Source: Planoprotostelium fungivorum
Taxonomy: Eukaryota; Evosea; Variosea; Cavosteliida; Cavosteliaceae
Reading direction: 5' to 3'
Assembly (NCBI GenBank): GCA_003024175.1
Contig: MDYQ01000025.1
Location: forward strand, 124,001 to 188,000
Length of the DNA: 64,000 bases
Part shown: positions 33,405-45,527 of the stretch, piece after piece
Layout of the letters: every line of letters begins with the position of its first letter
Numbering within the stretch: the first letter of the stretch is position 1
Notes under the pieces: generated by a model
Told to the model about the DNA's origin: nothing
Database searches by the model: none
The model's input: the letters and a program-made list of their open reading frames with translations, nothing else
Position numbers and translations under genes: made by a program

Positions 33405-35475
33405 ATGATGATCCCCAGAGCCAAACCGGCTACTAGCACTCCTGTGGCTGCGAAAGCGGATAAATACAAAACTTTAAAGCTTGAGGATTTCATCAAAGAC
33501 AGGTGATGCGATTGAATTGTAGGGATCTGAGCACCCAACAGAGACTATACTGGTGCTTGCACTGTTCTAAAGGTGGGAATGGACCGTCACCCTTTTGAAA
33601 TAACGGACTCAGTGGAATCGTAATTCAGGAGAAGCATCGAAAGATCTGTTAGAATGGCTGGCATATTCTTCATTTCACCTTGGAAATTACAAAGACGCTC
33701 AAGACGTGAGTGGCAGTCACAATGCTGTGATTAATATGTCCAATCTTAGGTACTCCAAGAGCTGACAGCCAATCCCGACAAGTATGAGGAAAATAAGGAT
33801 TATCACACCTACGTCGCTTGTTGTATGTTCTACCAAGGGATGTATCAGGAGGCTGAAGTAGAGGCACAAAAAGGTAGGACGACGAAGAAGATCGATTGTG
33901 ACGACTATTTTAGGTACCAGCTCTCAACTACAGAACCGCCTACTCTTCCACATCGCGCACAAATCGAACGACGAAAGTAAATTGATGCATTTTCACCAAA
34001 AACTTCAGGATAACATCGAGGATCAGGTGCGATACCTATCCGCTCACCATATTCTGATGAGCACATAGATGTGCCTCGCCTCTATTCATTTCCTTCGAAC
34101 GCATTATCAGGAAGCTATTGATGTCTACAAGAGGATACTGATGGACAGCCGAGAGTACTTAGCGCTGAACGTCTATATCGCTCTGTGTTACTACAAACTC
34201 GACTATTACGACATCTCCCAAGAGGTACTTAACGTTTACCTCCAAGCAAATCCCAAGAGTGCCATCTCGATCAATTTGAAGGCATGCAACCACTTCAGGC
34301 TGTACAATGGAAAGGCTGCAGAACAGGAGCTCAAGCAACTGCAGGATCTCATTTCCTCGTCACCATCCAATTTTGGAAATGAGTTGATGCAGCACAATAT
34401 GGTAGTCTTCCGTAATGGGGAGAACGCCCTTCAAGTTCTCCCACCTCTATTGTACATAATCCCCGAGGCACGTCTGAACTTGGTCATCTATTACCTAAGA
34501 AACGATGAAGTCCAAGAGGCATACAATCTCATCAAAGACGTTGACCCGAGTACCCCGCAGGTGAGATTTGAAAACGAAGGTATCTGATCTGTTACAGGAA
34601 TATACTCTCAAGGGAGTCGTGAATGCGACATACGGCCAGTTGCACGAATCGAGAGAACACATCAAGATGGCCCAACAGTACTTCCAACTTGTTGGAGCTT
34701 CCGCCAGCGAATGCGATACCATTGCGGGACGTCAATGCATGGCGTCGTGCTTCTTTCTCCTCAGGAACTTCGAGGATGTGATGATCTACCTCAACTCTAT
34801 CAAGGTGCATCGACCGTATGCATGCTTACTCACACTGTGTAGGGATATTTTGAGAACGATGATGATTTCCATTGGAATTATGGAGTCGCCAAGGCGTGTA
34901 ACTCGGACTTTAGAGAGGGAGAGGCTTCACTACTGGCTATTCAGAACGAGAAATATAAGGCAGAATACTGCTACCTGAGCTGGCTGGCCAGATGCTGTGA
35001 GTGGCGATTACAGTGAGATAGAGATTGATCTCATTTCAGACATCATGAACGGTAAGGCAAGGCTGGCGTGGGAATTGTATTTGAAGATGGAGACATCGTC
35101 AGAGTCATTCAACCTGCTGCAACTCATTGCCAACGATTGTTACAAGGTGCATCGAGACATCTGGTTCGTTTGTATTGACCATCATTAGACGGGAGCATTC
35201 TTCTATTCTGCCAAGGCATTCGATGTGTTGGAGAGATTGGATCCCAATCCCGAATACTGGGATGGAAAGCGTGGTGCTTGTGTGGGCGTATTCAGACAAG
35301 TCGTTGCTGGACAGGAACCCAAGGACATTTTACGCGATGTCATCAACATGTTGAGAAACACCAAGTAAGCTCTTTTCAGCCTCTGAAGCGAATAACACAA
35401 CGCAGCAACCCCCAAGTGGATGTCATAATAAGGATCATCAAGAAATGGTCCAAGGACAATGATATGGGACATTAG
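33405..35475 (+). CDS. IFT56: Intraflagellar transport protein 56 (TTC26/DYF-13)
   Basis: IFT56 is a TPR-repeat subunit of the IFT-B complex and carries motility-related cargo into the flagellum. The protein starts [20 protein letters not shown] and shows the family strings [158 protein letters not shown] and [20 protein letters not shown]. Identity to animal TTC26 looks very high by eye over most of the length. About ten short introns. It ends [10 protein letters not shown] at 35475. All expected blocks are present, so the gene looks intact. Confidence 0.96.
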
Positions 35476-35509
35476 GCTCGGCTCTCGTGAATCACAGACG
35501 ACGATGTAG

Positions 35510-35776
35510 TTAATAAATGTCCTCATAAAAGTTACATGGTTCTGAATAGATCGTTCTCTTCACTTCAAGGTGCGTGTCAACCAAGTCGATCGTGGAATCT
35601 CCCACGGATCTCATCCCCCGATAGTTCAACTGGAAGACTCCACTTACCATCGTATTTCGACTATACGAATCATTTTCTGAGGAACCCTCTTTCACGGTGT
35701 GTGTTGATGGTGGACATGTTTTGTTGGGATTACAAATTTGACACGAGATTTCGAATCCGTCTACTACGTAAAACAT
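35510..35776 (-). CDS. Hypothetical small protein
   Basis: An uninterrupted 88-codon frame starting MFYVVDGFEISCQICNPNKT and ending FYEDIY. It sits between IFT56 and the CH-PH gene on the opposite strand, within 35 bp of the IFT56 stop. A CxxC pair near the start could bind metal. I do not recognise it, and it may be non-coding 3' sequence. The remaining 35777-35922 shows nothing but the 5' flank of the next gene. Confidence 0.3.
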   Translation of the reverse strand: MFYVVDGFEISCQICNPNKTCPPSTHTVKEGSSENDSYSRNTMVSGVFQLNYRGMRSVGDSTIDLVDTHLEVKRTIYSEPCNFYEDIY

Positions 35777-35922
35777 AGTCTACTCGAAATTTCATGTGTT
35801 CGGTGAGGCATGATATCTCTTCGCACCAGAGTTATTCTTTGGTCAACAACACACACCACACCTGCACACGCTACGGTGAGCGATGGATCTGAGTAACGAT
35901 CTCACCGCGAACAGAAACACAA

Positions 35923-38630
35923 ATGAGCACTACAGAAAACAAACCATCACTGTTAGAGACCATCGGTGAGAAGATCCTGGATGCCAAAGAGACTGTTGTG
36001 GCCGCTGCCACAGGAGCAGCACCTCTAGATAGACACGCACCAGCGGCACCTGAGGCACCTACACCTGCAGAGACCGTCGCACCGATTCCAGAGGGCCAAC
36101 AACTCGGTCAAGCCGTCGCCTCTGCAAATGACAAACTGCAGAACCGTCCCACTTTCATTCCCCCCGCCGAACCTGAACATCAACAGATGATGGTCCGTAA
36201 CTTCTATTCGTAACTCCTCTACTCGTATTCACTTCCTCTCAGGATCTGATTCACAACTTGGGAGTTCGAGATCTGGGAAGAGATCTGTTCTACTACAGAC
36301 AATTCTTCACGGAAGAGGAGATCGCAGAGTACTGGAAGGAGTTTGAACACGACCAAGAGGCCAGAGTCACTGTTGGAGATCTCCTCCGTGCCGGAGGCAG
36401 AAGACCCGCCTTCGAAGAGGTCAGAACAGCCCTCAGCAACAGAGAGACCGATCAGACCCTCTCATTCGGTCAGTTCCTCGGGGTACGTACTCTTTCTCTT
36501 CTTTTTCTCTTCCACTCAACTGTTTCAGCTGCTGAAAGAGTCTCGCGGACTAGACAAGAACAGGGAGAAGTTGTTGCAGAGAGAGACAGTCCTCAGCGAG
36601 GGAAGTGGAGTCCACGGAAACAGCATGGAGGAGAGACAGGTGCTCATCCACTTTGTCAACTTACTCCTCGAGAGAGACGAGACTGTGTCGGGGATCCTCC
36701 CCCTCGATGAGAAGTCCCCCGTGGTCTTCAACGAATTCACTGACGGTGGTCTCTTCTGCAAGCTCCTCAACCGAATCCAACCTGGCACCATCGACGAGGA
36801 CAAGGCCTTCCACTTTGGAGAGGGCCTCCACTTTTTGCAGCTGATGGACAACCAAGTCATGTCCCTCAAGGCTGCCAAGAGCCTCGGGGCCAACGTGGAC
36901 AGCATCGATCCTGAGGGTCTCCTCCGTGGAGATCCCAGACACATCCTTTCCTTCCTCGAGCAGCTGTTCAAGCTCACCTTTGGATGTGGATCGAGACAGT
37001 ACAATGAGGAGGAGAGCGACAGGATCTCAAAGGGCCTTCTCGGGGCACCCACCGAGCCCGGATTCTTCGTTCCCGCAGAAAGTGCTCCCGCCGTACCCAA
37101 GGTCACTGAGGCAGATCTGTACGCTGCCGAGAGAGCTGCACCGGGTGAGTCTCCTGTGTGTAGAGGTGGCTGACTGTGTCAAGTCAACGGACCGATGCAT
37201 TCTGAGTTGGAGGCGGCCAGATTGAACGCCCAGAAGTACAGTGCTCTGGTGGCTCACCTGGAGTCACAGATGGGACAGCCCACTCTCAGCAGAGAAGTTC
37301 CCCTCACTTCTCAGATCACCCAACAACCTCAGATGCAGCAACCTCAGATGCAGCAGCCTGAAGTGCAACAGCCTCAGATGCAACGGCCTCAGATGCAGCA
37401 GCAGATGCCCCAGCAGATGCGCTCATTCAACCCAGCTCTGGGAATGTTCCAGCAGCAGCCATCGTACAACAACCCTCTCGCCCAGAGAAGCACACCCTAC
37501 TACAACGTCCTCTCCTCTCTCTCCCCCAGGACTCAGCGTAGAGCCGTCAACCCAGCCCCCGCTCCTTACGCTCAGTTCCAGAACCAAACCCCCGTCTCTT
37601 CCTCTGCTTACTCTACCCCCATGGTCTCTGCTACCCCTGCCATGGTCTCTGCTACCCCTGCCATGGTCTCTGCTACCCCAGCCATGGTGCCCGCTACTCC
37701 CTCTCTGGTCTCTGCCACCCCAGCCATGATTCCCGCTACCCCTGCTTTGGGAGGTGCCACGACAGGAACAGGAATTGTTCCCAGAAGAGCAGGAGAGGCA
37801 CTGGTGAAGGGCATCCTGAGATGGAAGAAGAGATACATTGCTCTCGACGGACAGTGGCTGCACCTCTACAAGAACTCTGGAAACAACTCTGGAAAGCACT
37901 CCATCGATCTGTCAGGAGCTACGGTGAGATCTCATCGTAGATCTCATAGATGCACCAGACTGACAGAGACAAGGTCACCCAGGACATTGAAGCCTCGAAG
38001 CCCCACTCCATCTTTGTGAACAACGCGAGACAGCAGGAGAAGGCCCACATCTCCTTTGGTAGTGAGATCCTCATGCAAGACTGGATGAGAGACCTCAACG
38101 ACGCCAAGACATACATCCAACAGAACGCTGCCTCTCGCACCATCACCATGACTCAGCCCGTGCATAACAGCGCCATGCAGTCCCAGCCCATCTACAACAC
38201 CATGCAGTCCCAGCCCATCTACAACAACACCATGCAGTCCCAGCCCATCTACAACAACACCATGCAGTCTCAGCCCATCTACAACAACGCCGCAAACCAG
38301 AGAGTCATCCGCCCCCAGACCTACGGAACCTACTCCACTCAGCAGATGTCCGGTTCCTCTCAGACGGGACCCTTCGGTCAACTGAACCACGGCCCAGTCG
38401 GTCCCTCTCAACCCACCACCTTCTACTCGGGTGAGCCTCGATCTCCTTCTCATGTGTTGTGTGCTGATGGTGACACAGGAAGTGGAGTGGTGAGAACGAC
38501 CTACACGGACACCCCCATGGGAGCCCCCAAGGTGGACTTTAGCAACCCAGAGACACTGAGAGAATTTGGACTCCAACACCTCATCCGCCCCACACCCAAC
38601 CCCCTCCCCAACTCTGCCAACACTCTCTAA
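35923..38630 (+). CDS. EF-hand - single fimbrin-type CH - PH domain protein
   Basis: After an Ala/Pro-rich head, a helical pair of degenerate EF-hands (FTEEEIAEYWKEFEHDQEAR, NRETDQTLSFGQFL) leads to one calponin-homology domain of the fimbrin type (VVFNEFTDGGLFCKLLNRIQ, PGTIDEDKAF, KAAKSLGANVDSID, ILSFLEQLFKLTF; about 36640-36990). A short coiled coil (ASELEAARLNAQKYSALVAH) follows, then Gln/Pro-rich repeats (QMQQP), SATPAM repeats, a PH domain (LVKGILRWKKRYIALDG, WLHLYKNSG, about 37800-38130) and MQSQPIYNN repeats. Fimbrin has four CH domains, so this is not fimbrin itself. A single CH usually does not bind actin tightly alone. The protein is probably a lipid-linked cytoskeletal adaptor. Ends PNSANTL at 38630. 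Confidence 0.8.
37327..37410 (+). repeat. Coding repeat QMQQP
   Basis: Units of cctcagatgcagcaa (15 bp) in tandem in the CH-PH gene, encoding Gln/Pro-rich linker. Confidence 0.85.
37618..37745 (+). repeat. Coding repeat SATPAMV (21 bp)
   Basis: Six imperfect 21-bp units (core gtctctgctacccctgccat) in the CH-PH gene, just before the PH domain. Confidence 0.88.
38173..38288 (+). repeat. Coding repeat MQSQPIYNN (27-30 bp)
   Basis: Four units with core atgcagtcccagcccatcta follow the PH domain. The PIYNN tyrosines could be phosphorylation sites; this is a guess. Units are almost identical, so the expansion is recent. Confidence 0.88.
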
Positions 38631-38675
38631 TCAACGAATACATCCTTTATCTACATTGTCCCCTCAGACCTTCTC

Positions 38676-41600
38676 TCATCGTCTGTGGTTGTTGTTGGCT
38701 GCGATCAAATTCTCGAACCTTCTGATCTTCAGGTCCACCGCGCTTGATTCTCGATTCAGTCGGGCTTCGTGGCTCCTCTCTGCTGGCTTCTCTTGTTTCG
38801 TCTGTGCCTCCGCTCTCTTCATGATCATTCGAACTTCCCTCTTCATCTTCTCCACGAGAACATTCGTGCACTGGTTGGCATTCAGCAGTGTCTCTAATCC
38901 TATTGGTCGTCAGTGAGTGATGTAATACATCCCTCGTCTCACCTGAGATGAGCGAGTCTTCTAACACAGAGGGTGGGGGTTCACTTTGGATGGCTGTAGC
39001 CTCGGTAGTTGTCTGTCGTCGGTCAAATTTCATTCTCAACGGAGGTTTTAGACATACCTTGCTGATATTCTTTTTCGAGGTGGTGATCGTCAACCGCGGT
39101 AACGCCTGCCCGTTCGATGAGAACGAAGATCGATCGATTGACTTACATCCACGGAATGAGACCTGAAGCTGTGATCCAATGCCCTGGGCTTGACTCGGAT
39201 GTCTGCTTCATCGTCCTTCACTTGTACCTTTCTTGGTGGTCTGCCTCTTCTTCACTCATCGATCACGACTCTCCACTCACTCGGATGTCTGTGTGGAGCC
39301 ATCCACCATATCAGGCTTAGCTTGACTCTCCATCTCTGCGGTGCTCACTCGTTTCAAGGGAGGTGACAATTCGATCGGACTCGTCACTTGGGTTGACTTC
39401 TCCTTCGCCTCTCCATCCTTATTGCTCTCTTCACTTCTTCAGTTCCATCCTCCGTCCCTTCCTCACCTTCAGCTCGAACGGCTCGAAAGGATGTCTTCCT
39501 CTGCGTCATCTCGTTCGGTCTATCTCACGATGAACACGGAACATATATCACATTGAAGGACTCACGCGGTGAACATGGCCTGAGTTAAGATGTTTCCTCT
39601 CGCTGACACCAAATCCTTCGAGCCACTTCCGTTCCTTCCTCTCGTGCTCCTCATCCTAACTGACTCAGGTGATTCCATCTTTTCGTTCTGCCGCGACAGA
39701 CTTCTCAGTCTCCCTGCTCGTGTCATTGTTCTACTGATGTCCCTCCCACTCACTGGATGGTGAGACCGTGTGTTCTGATATGGCCAGGGAGATGGCATCC
39801 ATCCATTCACTCTTCTCCGTGGTGTTGAACGATTGTAACAAGTGAACTCTTCCGTTCTTCTGCAGAGTCAGCTGGAAGGCGTTGTCGTCCTCAGGGCAAT
39901 GTTGTATCCGTACATCCTTCAGAGTGATTGCTATGTCTAACGCCTCGTAGGTTCCACTGTTGTTCCGTTTCGTGATCTCTCCGATGACGATCGAATCGTT
40001 GAATAGAAAGAGTCGAATCAATTCTGTACGAGTCAGATCTGTTTCTTCTCTCTTCTCACCCGTCTGCGACTTCCTCTTCAGGAACAGCTCTCCATCTTTG
40101 ATCCATCTTCTGGTCGATTGGCCTGCCGACCACGTCTCGGTCAATCTTCCCTTGATGTTGTGCTGTACTTCTTGCACTTTGGCCATCTCTTCTGATTCTT
40201 TCTTCTTCTCGTTGATGTAAAAGATCGAAGTCCTCGTCTCCTCCACAGCTGCACTCTGAACTACATCAGAAGGGAGAGGTGAGAGTACGCACCAGATCTT
40301 CGTAATCTGGATGTGATCTCCAGGTGAGAGATAAGATCTGCTCCAAGAGCATCTGATATCTGGGTATCCTCTGAATGGGTAAGATGAGGTGAGATACAAA
40401 GTCTTGTGATGACAAGTGCCGGCTGCTCTCTCGGTCCTACTGTTGTCATTCATTCGATCCTCTCGTTCCATTCACCTCCAGCCAGGCTGAAAATTCTCTG
40501 TTGGTCTTTCGCAACTCCGTTAAGAATTGAACTGCCGTAGGATAATTGTTGATGTACTGACTGTACTTTCTGAATGATCCTTGTGCATTCAGAAATAGAT
40601 CCCCTATCTTCTGAATCTGTTCACTTGTCAGTCGATGAGTCCAGGTGTGATCCTTCACCTGTGACCAGTGCTTCATTCTCTCCTCCAGCTCTCCCAAGAA
40701 ATTACAGTTGATGGAATAGATGGTATCTACATCAGAGAAAATAATTCGAATCTGATCGGCACTGCGACGGATGAGACGCACCGGATGTACCTTTACCCCA
40801 CCTGATCATGTGTTTGAAGAGAGGTCTCTGCAGGGGAGCCCGAAAGAATTCGATGATGTTGTTCAGACTCGTCACGTACGTCCTCTCCGTGTCTAATAAT
40901 TCGAACACCAGCCTCCTCCTGATCCCACTGGCTCGGATGTTCTTCTTCATGATGTTCCTCTGCATCACTCTCAATCTCCTCTCTCTTCTCTCCCTCACCT
41001 GTACGTAGCGCTTGGCCACTCGATGTGCCCTCTTCACTTCGTCTCCGTCGTATTCTTTTCCCGTGTACACTTTCATCTTGTATCCCCACTCTCTGTTCTT
41101 TCGGATGCTGTCCATGTGTCTCCTCTCCAATTCGATGACGTACTTCCTCCACGTCTTCTTTCCAGTGGGGAGGATCCTACTGCATCCCATCTTCTTCCCC
41201 TGTTTCCTCCAGTACCTGTACAATCATTCAGCGATCCCAATGAAGAGCGTTTCACCTCTCGGAATTGGCAGCTTCAGCGAAAGATCGACAGACGAGTCGG
41301 ACGCCGGCTGCCTCTTGCAGTGATAAGAAGGAGACGATCCGAGTGGTCAAGCTGATGTCAAAGAAGAGGGTGTACTGATCGTTCCATATTCCTTCTTCCT
41401 TCAGTCCATCGAGCAGATCACATGTACAAAGACACTCACCGTTGAGATACGTCGTGATTCTGTCGTCCCTGGCAACCTACTTGGATGAGTATGATCATAC
41501 GGTGACCCCTCATCACCTCGAAGATGTCTCCCGATTCGGCCCTCGCCGTCAGAGGAATCTGAGAACATGAGAAATCGATTGATGTCATCACTCCCACCTG

Positions 41601-43130
41601 TCCATCGATCTTTGGATGATTGCAGATTCCCATCAGTAGATCCATGTCCCCTCTCCTCGATGCAATGTGGTAGATCGTCTCTCCTTGACTGTATCCCATC
41701 ACCCTTCTCTTCACCAATTCATCACGCTGTACTCACTCGGTCCTCATCTTCACGTTCGCACCAGCGTCCAATAGAGCAAAGACGATGGCGGGATTGCCTT
41801 CTCTTCATCAGTCGACTGATTCGGTAATGAGGTGAAATCTCACCGTGATAGACTGCAGGGAAGATGGGAGTGATGCCCTCAGTGCTGAGGTGGTTGACAT
41901 CCTTCGGTTCTTGTGATAACAGAGTGGAGATCATCTTCAGTACGAGGGGTAGTGTGGTACTGTCATACGTGTGGCCACAGAGATAGTGCAATGGTAATCG
42001 ATCCATGTGACAAACAGCTCTCAGATTGATCTTCTCCAGTGTCATCAGGTACTCCAGTACTTGTATCTGTTTGTATGCAGCTGCCACGTGTAATCCTGTG
42101 GCACATCAACGACATTGTCTCTTCTAGATGATATCTTGTCAAGTGTTTCTCACCCGTCATTCCGTCTGATCTTCTGGCGTTGACGTCAAAGTCTTTGTAT
42201 CGAATGAGGATGGCCTTCACCACCTCTGTTAGTCCCTCACAGATGCAACTGTGGAACATCGTATCGTCCGCGTAATCTACACTCTCATTCGTTTCTTTGA
42301 AATAGAATGGTGTAGATGATGTAAGTGATGTGAGGTAGATGAGAGGGTGATGTGAGGTAGATGATGAGAGGTTGATGTGAGGTAGAAATGATGTAGGTAG
42401 ATGTGATGTAGATCCCTCACGTCGTGGTGTCTCGGGTGATCTTCCCCTTCGAGAAGTCTAAAGGGATGAACATCTCAATATACGAATGAAGAGCCCACCT
42501 CTGGACTAGGAATTGGATCTAAGAATGCTTCGCTGTCTGTCCTGTCTAAGAGAGATTTCAACTTAGCTTGTGACTGTTTCGTTAGATATTCTCCCTTGTC
42601 GCTCTGGCTCTGTGGCGATGAAATCCCCCTTTCCAATATCTGTTGTTGATGTCCATACAGATGTGATGAATCATAACGACTGACCTTGAGTGTTTCATAC
42701 ATTGCTATGCTAGAGGTATTGCTCCCGCTTCTCGAAGAAGCGACCATCTGCTGTCGTTCCTCCTGGCTCAACACCAGCGATTTACTCCTCTTCAGCATGC
42801 TGAACGGATTCTTTCCTTCCTTCGTTTCTGTCACAACACTAGACTCTAGCGGTTTCACGTCACTCACCCCCGAGCTACCACCATCCACAGATCTCTTAAG
42901 AGTGCGATCCTTCTTTGCCGCATTCAGAAAGGTCTCACGGACTCTAGCTCGGAAGGTCTGCGACCCAGAGAACGTGGAGGGACCATCCTCTTAAAGTCAC
43001 ATCAGCCCACGATACAAGGGGGAAGAGTCTCACCAGAGAGAGGAGGTATGTTCTGAATCTTGAGAGAGACAGCCACTTGTGATGGTGCCTCGTTCGATGG
43101 ACAAACCTACTTCCTGTGAAAGCAACGGAA
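38676..43130 (-). CDS. Ankyrin repeat RhoGEF (DH-PH) protein
   Basis: A long reverse gene; the 5' end near 43130 is not resolved. Order: a Ser-rich N-terminal region (FRARVRETFLNAAKK, SMLKRSKSLVLSQEE), ankyrin repeats (about 42260-41430; MFHSCICEGLTEVVKAILIR, RLPLHYLCGHTYD, STEGITPIFPAVYHG, QGETIYHIASRRGDMDLL), a basic linker, then the DH domain: LVFELLDTERTYVTSLNNII, IRIIFSDVDTIYSINCNFLG, LILPIQRIPRYQMLLEQIL. The PH domain follows (ELIRLFLFNDSIVIGEI, FQLTLQKNGRVHLLQSF, SEWMDAISLAI). The C-terminus is a charged coiled coil ending NNNHRR at 38676. DH-PH proteins load GTP on Rho/Rac GTPases. The Rac effector antagonist CYRI lies directly upstream on the same strand. Confidence 0.8.
42295..42420 (+). 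repeat. Minisatellite in a RhoGEF intron
   Basis: Repeats of gatgtgaggtagat and gatgtaggtagatg type fill an unusually long intron. Units are imperfect. No coding frame. Confidence 0.75.
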
Positions 43131-43217
43131 TTCCCAAATCTAGCGAACGATCTACGAACCACCAGACCCAACGTTTCTAGATCATATTTTTATGTTTAAA
43201 TTAACACCATCATGAGA

Positions 43218-44643
43218 TCAGTTGAGAAGCTGCTTGATGGCATTTGGTGTATCAGCGTCGTTCAGGTGAATTGTGGTGAATCGAAGGGCATTCAACAGAC
43301 CATCGGTTGCTGTGGAATAGCTCTTGAGCACGGTGATGCAGCCCTTGATCTGTTCACCGTCACTCATGTTCCCTCCTCTTTCAACTCACGTTGATGGCGC
43401 TCTTCTTCGCAAAGGCTCCCTGGGCGTGAAGGTGGTCGTATAGGATGATGGCTCCAGTCATGGCTCTCAGGCAGAACATGTTGGTGTTGTCTGATTCGAA
43501 TCTGTATCCCCATCAGATCTTTCCTCTCATCCCTTGCATACCTCTTCTGAGCCACCATGTCGTGGCACACGTTGGACATTGTGGCAAGAGCTACCGTGAC
43601 GTTCTCCCTGGGAACAGTGCTGTCCTGGAGGGGTCAGTGGAGAAGGTGTGGAGGGTGGGTGGGAAGATGGAATTGGGACTCACGGAGGAGAGGAACTTGA
43701 CGGTGGTTTCGCTGAGGACGTTCATCATGGGGGTGGGGTAAGCGAAGAAAAGGGACATTCTGTTGGCCAGATCATCACGGATCTTGATGTTGCAGTCCTT
43801 CTTGCTCAGTTTCATGCGGTTCAGTGTTCTTCGGTAGTAGCTGAAGTCGTTCTGGATGGCAGGGTTCACCAACTGGAAGAGTTAGCTCGAATGGAAGAGG
43901 AGGTAGATGGATATAGAATGTAGAAGATGATGGAGATGCAAGATGATGTAGAAAGTACCTTGGAATCATCGAAGCGAAGGACAAAGTCGAAAACATCGGC
44001 GAGTTGCTTGGCGAGGGCCTGTTGGTTGGCGAGACTATCTTTGGGGTCGTTCTTGCAGAGGGCAACGACAAGTTTGGGAAAGCATGCCTCTAATTCGAGG
44101 GAGAAGTCGTAAAACTCTTGCAGCTGGTCTACTGCTGGAAGAACAGCGTCCCAGGCTGATTTTTCTGTGTCCGGTCCGGGTTGTGTGATGGCCTGCATTC
44201 TCTCAGTCTCCCGTCTTTATTTGGGTGTCTCCCTATCCTTTTGGAAGGGTACACGAAGAATGGAGGGGGAAGAAAATAAAAATAAAACCGGCTCATAGAT
44301 ATAAATGAGGTGATAGAAGATGATGAGATGCTTACCTTGCGAATGTATTCCTCGCATCCCTCGTATTTGAAAAGGCGCTCTAAGATGGCGGGGCCTTTGT
44401 TGAGGACGGCAGCGACGGTAGCATGAATCTCTCTCTCCTCATTGGAGGGTTGACACTCTATGGATAGATCAGGAATCTCCTTCGACTGACGAAGCGACTG
44501 AAGGTATTCGGGGTTACGACGAAGAAAAAGATCGGGTCGGTTGAGAAGTATGAGACTTTCTTTAGACGTTACTCACTCTCAAAATCGAGGAAGATCTCCT
44601 CAGGCTCTCTACCTCCAGCCAGCGCACCGATGATTTTACCCAT
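43218..44643 (-). CDS. CYRI: CYRI (FAM49) Rac1-binding regulator
   Basis: CYRI binds active Rac1 and opposes the Scar/WAVE complex, limiting actin-driven protrusion. The protein starts MGKIIGALAGGREPEEIFLD with Gly2 available for myristoylation, then shows ERLFKYEGCEEYI, KSAWDAVLPAVDQLQEFYDF, QALAKQLADVFDFVLRFDDS, the Rac-binding segment NPAIQNDFSYYRRTLNR with its Arg pair, DDLANRMSLFFAYPTPMMNV, FRFESDNTNMFCLRAMTGAI, ILYDHLHAQGAFAKKSAIN and LLNALRFTTIHLNDADTPNA. It ends IKQLLN at 43218. Length near 320 residues fits the family. Introns of about 45-60 nt, slightly longer than elsewhere. Confidence 0.95.
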
Positions 44644-45263
44644 TTTCTTTCTACTTGCGCAGGTGTAAAGATGAACTCAAGAGAAAGTATGTATAGGACG
44701 AAAAAGCACCCGCAGGAACTAGAACTCTCTCTGAGTGGCGGGATGAAGACCTCTCTCGAAAATGTCTAGAATCGGGTCTTGAATTTTACCCTTTTGTTTC
44801 TGTTTAGAAATAGACCTCCCGCTTGAGCACGCCTTCCCAGGCGAAGTGCGGAATTATTCGCACGCCTCATTGGCCGCGGTTGTAACCGTTCTCCTACTTT
44901 GCCGATGTTTTAGAGGGAACAGAACCATCATGTCCAAGAAGCAACTTATAGATACAAAGCCCCGGAGGTCGCGTACGTCGATATTGAGACATAAGAATGT
45001 GCCATAGTGTTCATCATCTTCGTCAACGAAGCATTCGACCCGTAGATCATGTGTTTCGATAATGTGTACACGATATGTATGTATTGCGCCAGTTATGATT
45101 GAAAGAACATTGATATTCGGCGGCCTTCAAATTTTGTGCGAGTTGACTGAACGTAGCCCATCATCATGTATGTTTAGTCATCCGCTTTTGCTTTTGGATC
45201 GTAATAGAGCTGCTCTCGTGAGTTTCTCTTCTGTTTGATACCGCTCGCGAGCCGGTGTACAAA
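44644..45263. other. Intergenic stretch without a clear gene
   Basis: Nothing firm. A 25-codon forward frame from 44932 (MSKKQLIDTKPRRSRTSILR) is basic and could be a first exon, but I could not extend it by a convincing splice. A reverse frame at 45164-45364 has a hydrophobic start but no family match. Confidence 0.35.
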
Positions 45264-45483
45264 ATGCCTACTGCGAGTATAAGAATATATCGAGATGATG
45301 AAACACCTTTCATCACGTCAGAACAAATCACAAGATGTGCAAGGGAGAGGGTAAATTGCCACATGCTGACTATACAATGGGTTTCATGACAAGATTCATT
45401 CTGTACCGTAACTCCCTGTACAGAAGGCAGTCCAAGAGATGTTGCTCTTTACTGAATGTGATGGAATCCATCGATTTTCGTAA
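45264..45483 (+). CDS. Hypothetical small protein (58 residues, two exons)
   Basis: Starts in good context (acaaaATGcc). Removing a GT-AG intron at about 45380-45423 joins TRCARERVNCHMLTIQW to KAVQEMLLFTECDGIHRFS and gives a TAA at 45481-45483. The protein is MPTASIRIYRDDETPFITSE then the two parts named. The two exons keep one frame and read as plausible protein, but I know no family. Upstream exons may exist. Confidence 0.35.
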
Positions 45484-45527
45484 TACTACGCTTATTTTCT
45501 CATCTTGTTGACAAGATGGAGAGGAGT

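Noticed and set aside
36525-37106. 193-codon reverse frame opposite the CH-domain exon
   Set aside because: The forward strand encodes a clear CH domain with family motifs. The reverse frame is a by-product of base composition.
37423-37899. 158-codon reverse frame rich in Gly and Ser
   Set aside because: Antisense of the SATPAMV repeat and PH exon in the CH-PH gene.
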